Positions 1 through 5,863 of a stretch of DNA of 5,863 nucleotides are shown piece after piece (the first letter of the stretch is position 1; every line of letters begins with the position of its first letter). Below the pieces are notes generated by a model. That model saw only the letters and a program-made list of their open reading frames with translations. It had not been told where the DNA came from and searched no databases. Both the position numbers and the translations under genes were made by a program. Source of the DNA: Bacteroidia bacterium (GTDB lineage: Bacteria; Bacteroidota; Bacteroidia; Bacteroidales; VadinHA17); the NCBI GenBank assembly GCA_026391515.1, contig JAPLEC010000399.1, forward strand, positions 1 through 5,863. Direction: 5' to 3'.

Positions 1-1008
1 GAATCCTCCCTTGTAGTCCCAAATAGTCCAGGGGATATTTTTCTCCTGAAGATAATCCCTGACAACTTTATAATAGTAACACCTGTCGTCATTATCAGCA
101 TATTTCATATAAGCCCCGAATTCACCGCAGAAAATATTTACCTTCCTTGTGGTTCTGAAGCTTATTGCGTTGTCAATCAACTGTTTAATATAATTCACAT
201 TACCATTGGAAGGATAACTGTTCAGGTTGCTTTCTATCCATGTTCCTTTAAGAGAAGTCGGGCATGCAGGCATTTCAGTTGAATTATATGGAAATGGCAC
301 ACCGGAGAGCGGCTCCATAGAAGGGGTAGTCCATGAAGCACCCTGATGAGTGAACATGAACGGATCGTAAAAGTGGAATGTATAGAGGAGATTGGGATCG
401 GTGTACACAGGCAGATTTTTAAGCTCCGTATATGTATTCCATCCTGAGCCGCCTACAACAATTGTATGCTTTGTATCATAAGCCCTTATCGCTGCTATAG
501 CCTGATTCTGAATTGGACCCCATACCGTTGTTGTCATTCCGTGCGGCTCATTAAGTATCTCGTAAAGAATGTAATCGGAACGATCCTTATAATGCTGCGC
601 CATTTGTGACCAGACCTTTACAAGTATTGTCACTATTCCGGGCTGGGTATCTCCCGCCGGGTCATAACTATGATTGTCGAGGATCACGTATATTTTAAGC
701 TTTTCGCACCATGTAACGACAGAATCGAGAAATGAAAAATAAAGAGGATCGAGCGTGTATGAGGGGCTTCCTGAGGTCATGCCATGCATATTGATCGGCA
801 GCCTGATTACGTCGCATCCGAGACTTTTAATATTCTCAATGTCTTTTTTTGTGAACTTTGTGAATTGTATCTGACCCGGACTGTTTACCTGAAACCAGCT
901 TGTCAAATTTACTCCCCTGCTGAATGGTGCCTGGGAAACAAGGGGAACAGCCAAAAAAAGCGCGGCAAAAATCAGAATGCATTTTCTATATATATAATAT
1001 GTATGCAT
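1..1008 (-). CDS. Secreted GH5 cellulase/endoglucanase-type glycoside hydrolase (C-terminus cut by window edge)
   Basis: Seen: reading leftwards from an ATG at 1008-1006, the frame stays open for 336 codons to base 1, so the 3' end is missing. Residues 10-26 form a hydrophobic signal peptide ending in VSQ, with likely signal peptidase I cleavage before APF. The rest fits a GH5 TIM barrel: RGVNLTSWF (31-39), RLPI with Arg69, LDNHS with His113, ILNEP with Glu154 as the expected acid/base, HFYDP (212-216), CGEFG with Glu296 as the expected nucleophile, and IWDYKGGF (329-336) near the end of the barrel. Known: GH5 enzymes are retaining beta-glycosidases, often acting on cellulose, mannan or other beta-glucans. 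Inferred: exported, cleaving a beta-1,4-linked plant or microbial polysaccharide; the exact substrate cannot be read from sequence. Only the last few dozen residues or an extra C-terminal domain should be missing. It is divergent from the GH20-like gene. No consensus promoter or Shine-Dalgarno was found upstream. Confidence 0.9.
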   Translation of the reverse strand, partial: MHTYYIYRKCILIFAALFLAVPLVSQAPFSRGVNLTSWFQVNSPGQIQFTKFTKKDIENIKSLGCDVIRLPINMHGMTSGSPSYTLDPLYFSFLDSVVTWCEKLKIYVILDNHSYDPAGDTQPGIVTILVKVWSQMAQHYKDRSDYILYEILNEPHGMTTTVWGPIQNQAIAAIRAYDTKHTIVVGGSGWNTYTELKNLPVYTDPNLLYTFHFYDPFMFTHQGASWTTPSMEPLSGVPFPYNSTEMPACPTSLKGTWIESNLNSYPSNGNVNYIKQLIDNAISFRTTRKVNIFCGEFGAYMKYADNDDRCYYYKVVRDYLQEKNIPWTIWDYKGGF

Positions 1009-1067
1009 TTAAATATTTAAAATTCTCCGGATAACAAAGCGAAGTTAACCATATTTTTTTGTTTTGT

Positions 1068-1085
1068 CCTGGTTTTCAAACCTGG
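1068..1085. repeat. 18-bp imperfect inverted repeat between divergent hydrolase genes (possible operator)
   Basis: The arms are CC-t-GGTTT and AAACC-t-GG around a two-base centre, with one mismatched pair per side. It lies in the 138-bp gap (1009-1146) that separates the divergent GH5 and GH20-like starts, 60 bp from the GH5 start and 61 bp from the GH20-like start. A dyad at this midpoint could bind a shared regulator, but that is inference, since short dyads also arise by chance. Nothing else convincing is in the gap: no perfect TAnnTTTG box on either strand and only an AT-rich stretch near the GH5 start. Confidence 0.35.
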
Positions 1086-1146
1086 TCCAATTTAGATTAT
1101 CTTTAATGATTAAAGTTGAATTGATGATTTCCTAAATCTTTCATAA

Positions 1147-2271
1147 ATGAGATACTTACTGACTTTATTATTTTTGTTTGCCGGCAATATGCTTTTTTCA
1201 CAGACAAAAAATATTTCACCTGATGATATCATGCCGGTTCGCGGATTCTGCATTGCTGCGCCTTCACCGGATAACCTTGAGCAGTTTATAAAATTCATAA
1301 ATGAAGAGCTGGCTGCACGGAAAGTTAATACATTGATCCTCAGGGTAGATTATAATTACCAGTACGAAAGTCACCCTGAGCTCAGAAATTCTTCTGCTCT
1401 CTCAAAAAAAGATGTTAAGAAACTTGTGGAAGCCTGCAGGAAGAATAAGATTCGGGTTATTCCCCAGGTAAATCTTCTCGGACATCAGTCGTGGGCAGAA
1501 AATGTCGGGAGCCTGTTGAAGGCTTATCCTGAATTTGATGAGACTCCTCTCGTAAAGTTTCCTGAAAAATATGTCTGGCCAAACAGTGACGGGTTGTATT
1601 GTAAAAGCTATTGTCCGCTTCATCCAGATGTTCATAAGGTTGTATTTGAGGTAGTTGATGAGATATGCGATGTATTCGAAGCTGACGCTTTTCATGCAGG
1701 TATGGATGAAGTTTTTTATATCGGAGAGAAACAATGTCCGCGTTGTTCAGGAAAAGACAAAGCAGAACTGTTTGCCGGGGAGGTAAGAACAATTCATGAT
1801 CATCTCGCTTTGAAAGGTCGACAGTTATGGATCTGGGGCGACCGGCTTATTGATGGAAAGACTACCGGTATAGGAGAATGGGAAGGAAGCTATAATAATA
1901 CTTACAGGGCTGTTGATATGATCCCGAAAGATGTCATGATCTGCGACTGGCATTATGAGCGTCCTGATCAGACACCGGTTTACTTTGTGATGAAAGGGCT
2001 TAGTGTTGTTACCTGTCCCTGGAGAAATCCTGCGAATGCAGTGCTGCAGGTCCGTGATATGGTAAAATTTCGTGATTATTCGACCCCTGAGATGAAAGAT
2101 CGTTTCATGGGAATGGTACAGACAGTCTGGTCCGATACAGGTCAGTTCCTCGACTCCTTTTATGGTAAAACTATTGATAAGGAGACAAATACAGATGTCG
2201 GCTGTTTTAAAGCAATGTTTAGTGAAATAGAGAATCAGACCGAACAGGTTACCGGGTCATCACCACGCTGA
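1147..2271 (+). CDS. Secreted GH20-like glycoside hydrolase (beta-N-acetylhexosaminidase-type catalytic domain)
   Basis: A 374-aa protein. Residues 1-19 are a Sec signal peptide (hydrophobic LLTLLFLFAG, ending LFSQ). GH20 hallmarks appear in order: VRGF with Arg32, the position of the sugar-binding Arg after strand 1; VIPQVNLLGHQSW (104-116), equivalent to the family's IPE-x-D-x-PGH loop; and HAGMDE (183-188), whose Asp187-Glu188 pair matches the family's substrate-assisting Asp and acid/base Glu. Tryptophans at 228, 230, 268 and 328 are candidates for lining the sugar pocket. Known: GH20 enzymes remove terminal GlcNAc/GalNAc by substrate-assisted catalysis. Odd: the accessory N-terminal GH20b domain is absent, so the protein is much shorter than typical hexosaminidases. 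The loop has Gln-Val-Asn where Glu-Ile-Asp is common, so specificity may differ. CPRC (197-200) with Cys152/Cys156 could form disulphides. The 3' end overlaps convergent folB by 23 bp. GH20-like fold is fairly sure; substrate is not. Confidence 0.75.
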   Translation: MRYLLTLLFLFAGNMLFSQTKNISPDDIMPVRGFCIAAPSPDNLEQFIKFINEELAARKVNTLILRVDYNYQYESHPELRNSSALSKKDVKKLVEACRKNKIRVIPQVNLLGHQSWAENVGSLLKAYPEFDETPLVKFPEKYVWPNSDGLYCKSYCPLHPDVHKVVFEVVDEICDVFEADAFHAGMDEVFYIGEKQCPRCSGKDKAELFAGEVRTIHDHLALKGRQLWIWGDRLIDGKTTGIGEWEGSYNNTYRAVDMIPKDVMICDWHYERPDQTPVYFVMKGLSVVTCPWRNPANAVLQVRDMVKFRDYSTPEMKDRFMGMVQTVWSDTGQFLDSFYGKTIDKETNTDVGCFKAMFSEIENQTEQVTGSSPR

Positions 2272-2599
2272 CAGAATTTATTTTGCCTCCCATCGGAGGA
2301 TTCATTTTTGAAACTTTTACAGTTACCTTTTTAATTCCGTGCAATTCAGCACAGATGGCGTCGAGTATTCTTCCTGCAATATTCTCGAGCAGATGTGATT
2401 TCTTTTCCATCTGCAGCTTTACAATCTCACAGGCTCTCTGATAATTCACAGCATCTTTCAGATTATCGCTTTCCATAGGCTTATCCATATCGGTTTCAAT
2501 GGTAAGATCGACAAGGAAACGGTTGCCGACAATCTGCTCCTCTTTAAAATGCCCGTGAAAGGCATAAAACTCCATTCCTTCGATTTGAATCAGGCCCAT
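2249..2599 (-). CDS. folB: Dihydroneopterin aldolase (folate biosynthesis)
   Basis: A 116-aa cytosolic protein, close to the usual FolB length (about 120). It converts 7,8-dihydroneopterin to 6-hydroxymethyl-7,8-dihydropterin and glycolaldehyde in tetrahydrofolate synthesis, normally as an octamer. Seen: IEGMEFYAFHGHFKEEQ at the N-terminus with the conserved HG and Glu20/Glu21 (the family's active-site Glu22), VNYQ with Tyr53 (family Tyr54), LLENIA with Glu72 (pterin-anchoring Glu74) and VSKMNPP with Lys98 (catalytic Lys100). All expected catalytic residues are present, so it should be active. The start MGLIQIEGM is the usual FolB beginning, and no earlier start is needed. No other folate gene is adjacent. 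It is divergent from the membrane-protein gene (156-bp gap), and its last codons, ending VVMTR, run antisense to the end of the GH20-like gene. No perfect promoter was found upstream on this strand. Confidence 0.95.
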   Translation of the reverse strand: MGLIQIEGMEFYAFHGHFKEEQIVGNRFLVDLTIETDMDKPMESDNLKDAVNYQRACEIVKLQMEKKSHLLENIAGRILDAICAELHGIKKVTVKVSKMNPPMGGKINSVSVVMTR

Positions 2600-2600
2600 A

Positions 2601-2616
2601 TTACAAAAATTTGTAA
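2601..2616. repeat. TTACAAA palindrome beside the folB start; half-site repeated at 2734-2743
   Basis: TTACAAAAATTTGTAA has perfect 7-bp arms around a two-base centre, immediately upstream of the folB ATG. The 10-mer ATTTGTAAAA overlapping its right arm (2609-2618) recurs in direct orientation at 2734-2743, between the plus-strand promoter and the membrane-protein start. A site against the folB start would suit a repressor, possibly the winged-helix protein at 3336. This is inference: the gap is very AT-rich, so chance matches are likely. The rest of 2600-2755 holds the promoter listed separately. Confidence 0.35.
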
Positions 2617-2675
2617 AATTATAACTCTCATTATCAATTAATTATATTGTTCATGTAAAAATAATTGCTAAAATA

Positions 2676-2707
2676 TTTGGTTTGTATTATAAACTACTTT
2701 ATATTTG
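2676..2707 (+). promoter_or_regulatory. Bacteroidota-type promoter for the membrane-protein/regulator operon
   Basis: A -33 element TTTG (2676-2679), a 20-base spacer and a perfect -7 element TATATTTG (2700-2707, consensus TAnnTTTG) match the primary sigma-factor promoter pattern of Bacteroides and Flavobacterium. Transcription would start near 2714, leaving about 42 bases of AT-rich leader before the ATG at 2756. There is no Shine-Dalgarno; an A-rich leader is common in this phylum. Confidence 0.65.
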
Positions 2708-2755
2708 CAATATATTTATTTATTTAATTAACCATTTGTAAAAATAAACATTATT

Positions 2756-3349
2756 ATGGAAAACGAAGAAAAACTGATGACAGGCGAAGAGAGTCTGAAA
2801 ATCATAACTGAAATGATCAACAAGACGAAAATGAATATTCGTCAGAGCAGCTTCCACCTTCTCTTCTGGGGATGGCTGATACTTTTTTGCAGCCTTTCGG
2901 AATATCTTTTACTTAAGCTTACAAACTATGCTTCACCATGGTACATATGGTACCTGGTTATCCCGGGAGTTTTTGTATCTCTGATTTACGGTTTTGTGAA
3001 CGGCAGGAAGGAGCATGTTCACACTTATGCCGAAATGGTGTACATGTGGACATGGATGGGATTTCTTGTAGTCGCAATAGTTCTGATGGTTTACCTGAAC
3101 CTCGAAAAAAGATATGATCTCATACCTCCTTTTATCCTTCTTGCTGCAGGACTTCCGACATTTGTTTCCGGCTTTATTATTAAATTCAAACCATTGATTT
3201 TCGGTGGAGCAAGCTTCTGGATATTTTCCCTGATTGCTTTTTTCGGAGGTCCTTCTGTTGCTCCTCTTACAGTACCGGTTGCAATGCTTACCGGGTATCT
3301 CATTCCTGGTTATATGTTAAAAAGAAAGAACGGCCATGACACAGTTTAA
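2756..3349 (+). CDS. Multi-pass inner-membrane protein of unknown function, paired with a winged-helix regulator
   Basis: A 197-aa protein. The soluble, charged N-terminus (1-32, with TGEESLKIITEMINKTK) looks amphipathic and helical. Six hydrophobic segments follow, at about 33-55, 62-82, 95-115, 122-142, 145-163 and 168-187, then a short basic tail (KRKNGHDTV). There is no signal peptide and I see no catalytic or transporter motif. Aromatic residues cluster around the first three helices (FWGW, PWYIWY, MWTWMGF). It resembles hypothetical Bacteroidota membrane proteins that I recall beside small winged-helix regulators, but I cannot name a function. The next gene starts 14 bp before this one's stop, in another frame, which suggests translational coupling and a shared role such as membrane sensing or stress response (inference). 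A well-matched promoter lies upstream. ORF and membrane location are sure; function is open. Confidence 0.85.
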   Translation: MENEEKLMTGEESLKIITEMINKTKMNIRQSSFHLLFWGWLILFCSLSEYLLLKLTNYASPWYIWYLVIPGVFVSLIYGFVNGRKEHVHTYAEMVYMWTWMGFLVVAIVLMVYLNLEKRYDLIPPFILLAAGLPTFVSGFIIKFKPLIFGGASFWIFSLIAFFGGPSVAPLTVPVAMLTGYLIPGYMLKRKNGHDTV

Positions 3350-3635
3350 AGACCTCGATCCCCTGCTCCATTCACAGCTGAGACTGGCAATTATATCTCT
3401 GCTTATGGGTGTTGAGGAAGCCGAGTTCACTTACCTGCAAACTCAAACCGGGGCTACAGCAGGTAACCTTAGCATCCAAATAACAAAATTAAAAGAGGCA
3501 GAATATATTAATGTTGAAAAAAAATTCAGGAATAATTATCCTCTGACACTTTGCAGCATTACTCCTCTGGGCAGACAAAAATTTGCTGAATACGTAAAAG
3601 CATTACGAAATTATCTCAATCCTGACCAGAAATAA
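3336..3635 (+). CDS. Small winged-helix transcriptional regulator (HTH_34/MarR-ArsR-like)
   Basis: A 99-aa protein that is almost entirely one winged-helix domain. DLDPLLHSQLRLAIISLLM (6-24) is the first helix; FTYLQTQTG (31-39) begins the helix-turn-helix; TAGNLSIQITKLKEAEYI (41-58) is the expected DNA-recognition helix and following turn; KKFRNNYPLTLCSITPLGR (62-80) is the beta-hairpin wing; and the last helix (81-95) probably dimerises. This layout matches the single-domain 'winged helix DNA-binding' family PF13601 (my recognition, not searched). No ligand or metal site (such as a Cys cluster) is obvious. The ATG lies inside the end of the membrane-protein gene, overlapping it by 14 bp, so the two are almost certainly one operon. 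By analogy with similar one-gene-plus-membrane-partner units it may autoregulate; the TTTGTAAAA sites upstream are candidate targets. An 80-bp inverted repeat begins 8 bp after its stop. Confidence 0.85.
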   Translation: MTQFKDLDPLLHSQLRLAIISLLMGVEEAEFTYLQTQTGATAGNLSIQITKLKEAEYINVEKKFRNNYPLTLCSITPLGRQKFAEYVKALRNYLNPDQK

Positions 3636-3642
3636 TATCATA

Positions 3643-3722
3643 CTTTGTGAAACTTGGTGCCTTCGTGTCTTAGTGGCTATTTTTACTGCCCCTAAGGCAC
3701 AAAGACACAAAGTAACACTAAG
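3643..3722. repeat. 80-bp imperfect inverted repeat (35-nt arms, 10-nt loop), probably a dispersed intergenic element
   Basis: The left arm (3643-3677) and the reverse complement of the right arm (3688-3722) match without gaps at 27 of 35 positions, around the loop 3678-3687. The arms are built from an approximately 8-base theme of the form GTGnCTTn (for example GTGCCTTC, GTGTCTTA). Similar 'CTTTGTG...CTTCGTG...CTTAGTGG' strings recur between genes in many environmental bacterial genomes, as I recall, so this is probably a REP/MITE-like repeat. It follows the regulator's stop by 8 bp and could also end that transcript as a hairpin, but the run after the right arm is A-rich on this strand, not T-rich. 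The 156-bp gap between the genes is otherwise filled by the glnS promoter. Confidence 0.8.
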
Positions 3723-3737
3723 AAAAAATCAATAGTT

Positions 3738-3771
3738 TTTGCTGAAGGGTTTCAAATTCATCCTATTTTTG
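3738..3771 (+). promoter_or_regulatory. Bacteroidota-type promoter for glnS
   Basis: TTTG (3738-3741), a 22-base spacer and a perfect TATTTTTG (3764-3771, consensus TAnnTTTG) fit the phylum's primary promoter pattern, with the spacer at the long end. Transcription would begin near 3778, only about 14 bases before the glnS ATG, giving a very short leader. The promoter starts 16 bp after the inverted repeat, so glnS is probably transcribed independently of the upstream operon. Confidence 0.55.
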
Positions 3772-3791
3772 TAATCTTAAAATTACGACGG

Positions 3792-5495
3792 ATGAGTGAA
3801 GAGACTACGAAGGAAAAAGAAGAATCAAAACCCTCAATAAGCTTTATTGAACAATTCATTATTGAAGATTTGAAGGAGGGGAAAAATGATGGAAGAATCC
3901 ATACCCGGTTCCCTCCTGAGCCGAACGGTTATCTGCATATCGGACACGCAAAAGCGATATGCCTCGATTTTGGGATGGCGCAAAAGTTTGGAGGGAAATG
4001 TAATCTGCGTTTCGACGATACCAATCCTGTCAAAGAAGAAGTTGAATACATTGATTCGATAAAAGAGGATATCCGTTGGCTTGGTTTTGACTGGGAAGAA
4101 AGGGAATTTTATGCTTCTGATTATTTTGGAAAGCTTTTTGACTTCGCCATTGATCTTATAAAAAGAGGTCTTGCTTACGTTGATGACCAGCCTGCTGATG
4201 TTATATCTGCTCAGAAAGGAACTCTTACTCAGCCAGGTGTAATAAGTTCCTTCAGGAAACGATCTGTTGCAGAAAATCTGGATCTTTTTTACCGCATGAA
4301 CGAAGGTGAGTTTGAGGAAGGAAGCCGCGTTCTGAGAGCAAAGATTGATATGAGCTCTCCCAATATGCTTATGCGCGACCCAATAATTTACAGGATATTA
4401 AAATCGCCTCATCACCGTACCGGAGAGAAATGGAAAGTTTATCCGATGTACGATTTTGCCCATGGACAAAGCGATTATTTTGAGGGTATAACTCATTCAC
4501 TCTGCACTCTTGAATTTGAGGTTCACCGGCCATTGTACGACTGGCTTATCGATCAGCTGAAAACCTCAGATTACAGGCCCCGACAGATCGAATTTAACCG
4601 CCTGAATCTCACCTATACAATGATGAGCAAAAGAAAGCTTCTTGAGCTCGTACTGGAAGGAAAAGTAAACGGCTGGGACGATCCAAGAATGCCAACCCTT
4701 TGCGGTTTGCGCAGGAGAGGCTATACTCCCGAGTCGATCAGGAGATTTATCGATCTTATCGGTTATACAAAATTTGAAGCAATAAATGATGTTCTGCTCC
4801 TGGAACATGCTGTTCGTGAAGATCTTAACATCAGGGTGCCCAGGGTTTTCGGTGTGCTCGATCCGCTTAAAGTGACTATCACAAATTATCCCAGGGATAA
4901 AGTTGAGGAGGTTGAAATAATTAATAATCCTGAGGACGAAAGCATGGGGAAGAGAAAAGTCCCGTTCTGTAACGAGGTTTTAATTGAGCGCGAAGATTTC
5001 ATGGAGAATCCACCTCATAAATTTTTCCGTCTTGCTCCCGGAGCTGAGGTACGTCTTAAAGGAGCATATATTATTAAATGTGATTCATTCAGGAAGAATG
5101 AAAAAACAGGTGTAGTTGAAGAGGTTTTCTGCACCTACGATCCTGCCACACGAAGCGGCGGAGGCACTTCCGACAAAAAAGTCAAAGGAACTCTTCACTG
5201 GGTATCAGCACGGCATGCCATTGATGCTGAGGTCAGATTATACGACAGATTATTTGACCATGAAGATCCTGCCGGACAAAAAGATGATGATTACCGCAAA
5301 TTTCTAAATCCGGATTCTCTTAAAATATTATCAGACTGCAAGCTCGAGCCTTCTCTGCGTTTTGCAAAACCGTTCGACAAGTTCCAATTTCAGCGACTGG
5401 GTTATTTCTGTGTCGATTACGATTCAACCAAGGATCATCTTGTTTTTAACAGAACTGTGTCACTGAAGGATACGTGGGCGAAGATGAAGAAGTAA
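3792..5495 (+). CDS. glnS: Glutaminyl-tRNA synthetase
   Basis: A 567-aa class I aminoacyl-tRNA synthetase that charges tRNA-Gln with glutamine using ATP, in the cytosol. Seen: a short charged N-terminal extension (1-14); PPEPNG (41-46) directly before HIGH (49-52), the combination that marks GlnRS and its eukaryotic-type relatives; LRFDDTNP (72-79); [26 protein letters not shown] from about 218 to 242, the amino-acid and tRNA acceptor region; and MSKRK (278-282), the KMSKS-equivalent loop. From about 350 the two beta-barrel anticodon-binding domains follow, with [18 protein letters not shown] (409-426), [18 protein letters not shown] (455-472) and the final [11 protein letters not shown] (552-562). 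Length is close to the E. coli enzyme (554 aa). There is no C-terminal YqeY-like fusion, which some relatives carry. All catalytic motifs are intact. GluRS is excluded by the PEPNG/RFDDTNP context and the C-terminal barrels. Start chosen as the first ATG after the promoter. Confidence 0.97.
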   Translation: MSEETTKEKEESKPSISFIEQFIIEDLKEGKNDGRIHTRFPPEPNGYLHIGHAKAICLDFGMAQKFGGKCNLRFDDTNPVKEEVEYIDSIKEDIRWLGFDWEEREFYASDYFGKLFDFAIDLIKRGLAYVDDQPADVISAQKGTLTQPGVISSFRKRSVAENLDLFYRMNEGEFEEGSRVLRAKIDMSSPNMLMRDPIIYRILKSPHHRTGEKWKVYPMYDFAHGQSDYFEGITHSLCTLEFEVHRPLYDWLIDQLKTSDYRPRQIEFNRLNLTYTMMSKRKLLELVLEGKVNGWDDPRMPTLCGLRRRGYTPESIRRFIDLIGYTKFEAINDVLLLEHAVREDLNIRVPRVFGVLDPLKVTITNYPRDKVEEVEIINNPEDESMGKRKVPFCNEVLIEREDFMENPPHKFFRLAPGAEVRLKGAYIIKCDSFRKNEKTGVVEEVFCTYDPATRSGGGTSDKKVKGTLHWVSARHAIDAEVRLYDRLFDHEDPAGQKDDDYRKFLNPDSLKILSDCKLEPSLRFAKPFDKFQFQRLGYFCVDYDSTKDHLVFNRTVSLKDTWAKMKK

Positions 5496-5507
5496 GTCTT
5501 AAGCTAA

Positions 5508-5535
5508 CCCCCCATCCCCCCTAAAGGGGGGCTAA
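5508..5535. repeat. C-run/G-run hairpin after glnS, first copy of a repeated unit
   Basis: Two runs of six C (5508-5513 and 5516-5521) are followed by TAAA and six G (5526-5531). Either C run can pair with the G run; the nearer one gives a 6-bp stem with a four-base loop. The unit 5517-5535 recurs inverted at 5574-5592 (17 of 19 matching). It starts 13 bp after the glnS stop and may help end transcription, but there is no T tract after the stem, so a repeat element is the better reading. Confidence 0.7.
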
Positions 5536-5573
5536 TCCTCTATTTATTAATGAGTTTCAATGATTTGCATAAT

Positions 5574-5623
5574 TTAGGCCCCCTTCAGGGGGCAGCCATC
5601 AGCCATCCGGCTGATGGCGGGGG
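5574..5623. repeat. Inverted second copy of the C/G hairpin plus a perfect 10-bp stem
   Basis: GCCCCC-TTCA-GGGGGC (5578-5593) forms a 6-bp stem and is part of the inverted copy of the unit at 5517-5535. Directly after it, GCCATCAGCC (5595-5604), loop ATCC and GGCTGATGGC (5609-5618) form a perfect 10-bp stem, followed by GGGGG (5619-5623). The C run 5579-5583 could pair with either 5588-5592 or 5619-5623, so alternative folds exist, including one that encloses the 10-bp stem. No T tract suited to a plain terminator follows. The remainder of the gap (5624-5734) shows nothing I can name. Confidence 0.7.
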
Positions 5624-5734
5624 TTGTTTCCCTGCAACCAGCAACGAGAAAAAGCAACCTTTCTGGCACATTTTTTGTCATAAATTCAGAGTATTTGCCT
5701 GACTTTTCTTTGTTTTAATCTAACTTCAAGGAAT

Positions 5735-5863
5735 ATGAAAACTTTATTAAATTCTTTCCGGATTACTCTGATCCTCCTTTCTGCTATTGGTTTATATTCA
5801 TGTGAGAATAAAAACATCGACAGTACAGGATCAGGGACAGTTGAATTCTCAGTAAACATGCCT
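5735..5863 (+). CDS. Start of a lipoprotein of unknown function (cut by window edge)
   Basis: Only 43 codons are in the window and the frame is open at the right edge. Residues 1-8 carry a basic N-terminus (Lys2, Arg9 at the edge of the core), 10-20 are a hydrophobic core and LYSC (20-23) is a lipobox, so Cys23 is the expected lipidated residue after signal peptidase II cleavage. The mature protein begins CENKN, a polar linker rich in Ser/Gly (to about 34), then GTVEFSVNMP, which looks like the first strand of a beta domain. Too little remains to assign a family. AAGGA sits only two bases before the ATG, too close to be a normal ribosome binding site. No perfect promoter was found upstream; TTTCTTTG at 5705-5712 is a one-mismatch -7 candidate with a poorly spaced -33. 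Confidence 0.75.
   Translation, partial: MKTLLNSFRITLILLSAIGLYSCENKNIDSTGSGTVEFSVNMP

Noticed and set aside
784..1020. Plus-strand 78-codon open frame
   Set aside because: It is antisense to the N-terminal part of the GH5 gene, has no family-like features, and the opposite strand carries clear catalytic motifs.
1008..1021. Perfect AT palindrome TTTAAATATTTAAA at the GH5 start
   Set aside because: Only A and T, in an AT-rich leader; a chance palindrome is likely and it has no separate function I can support.
1402..1792. Two minus-strand open frames of about 110 codons
   Set aside because: Both are antisense to the GH20-like gene, in different frames, with composition of non-coding translation.
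1..2271. Polysaccharide utilisation locus
   Set aside because: Two hydrolases are present but no susC/susD pair, sensor or anti-sigma gene is in view.
3091..3303. Minus-strand 70-codon open frame
   Set aside because: It is the shadow of the membrane-protein gene.
3643..3722. CRISPR array
   Set aside because: There is only one inverted pair with a 10-base loop; no direct repeats with regular spacers and no cas genes.
4566..5307. Open frames at 4566-4808 (minus) and 5116-5307 (plus)
   Set aside because: Both lie inside glnS in other frames; glnS motifs run uninterrupted through them.
5508..5535. Rho-independent terminator of glnS
   Set aside because: The stem is GC-rich but no T run follows it, and an inverted copy lies nearby, so it is better read as a repeat element.
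5705..5712. Promoter -7 box TTTCTTTG for the lipoprotein gene
   Set aside because: One mismatch to TAnnTTTG, and the nearest TTTG upstream is 27 bases away, outside the usual spacing.

Overview
The window looks like chromosomal DNA from a member of the Bacteroidota, perhaps Bacteroidales-like. It is AT-leaning and the starts lack clear Shine-Dalgarno sequences. Two intergenic sites match the Bacteroidota promoter pattern TTTG-N(about 20)-TAnnTTTG. Secreted proteins end their signal peptides in '...SQ' or in a lipobox. The glutaminyl-tRNA synthetase has the '[14 protein letters not shown]' stretch I associate with this phylum. No phage, IS element, CRISPR array, rRNA or tRNA was seen.

Left part (1-2271): two secreted glycoside hydrolases are divergently transcribed from a 138-bp gap. 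The minus-strand gene (from 1008 leftwards, running off the window at base 1) is a GH5 cellulase/endoglucanase-type enzyme. The plus-strand gene (1147-2271) is a compact GH20-like catalytic domain with a signal peptide. The gap holds an 18-bp imperfect inverted repeat. No susC/susD pair is visible, so a polysaccharide utilisation locus cannot be claimed.

Middle (2249-3635): folB (dihydroneopterin aldolase, folate synthesis) lies on the minus strand and its 3' end overlaps the GH20-like gene by 23 bp. Divergent from folB is a two-gene unit with a well-matched promoter: a roughly six-helix membrane protein of unknown function, overlapping by 14 bp a 99-aa winged-helix regulator. This unit is the least characterised coding content here. 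A TTACAAA-type palindrome and a repeated TTTGTAAAA half-site flank the promoter region.

Right part (3636-5863): an 80-bp imperfect inverted repeat (35-nt arms) follows the regulator, then a promoter and glnS (3792-5495). The 239-bp gap after glnS contains a compound C/G-run hairpin repeat plus a perfect 10-bp stem. This looks like a dispersed intergenic element, not a simple terminator. A new lipoprotein gene begins at 5735 and runs off the right edge.

The genes do not form one pathway. The window joins carbohydrate degradation, two housekeeping genes (folB, glnS) and a small regulator/membrane module. I see no clear new defence or mobile system. The best leads are the membrane/winged-helix pair and the two structured repeats.
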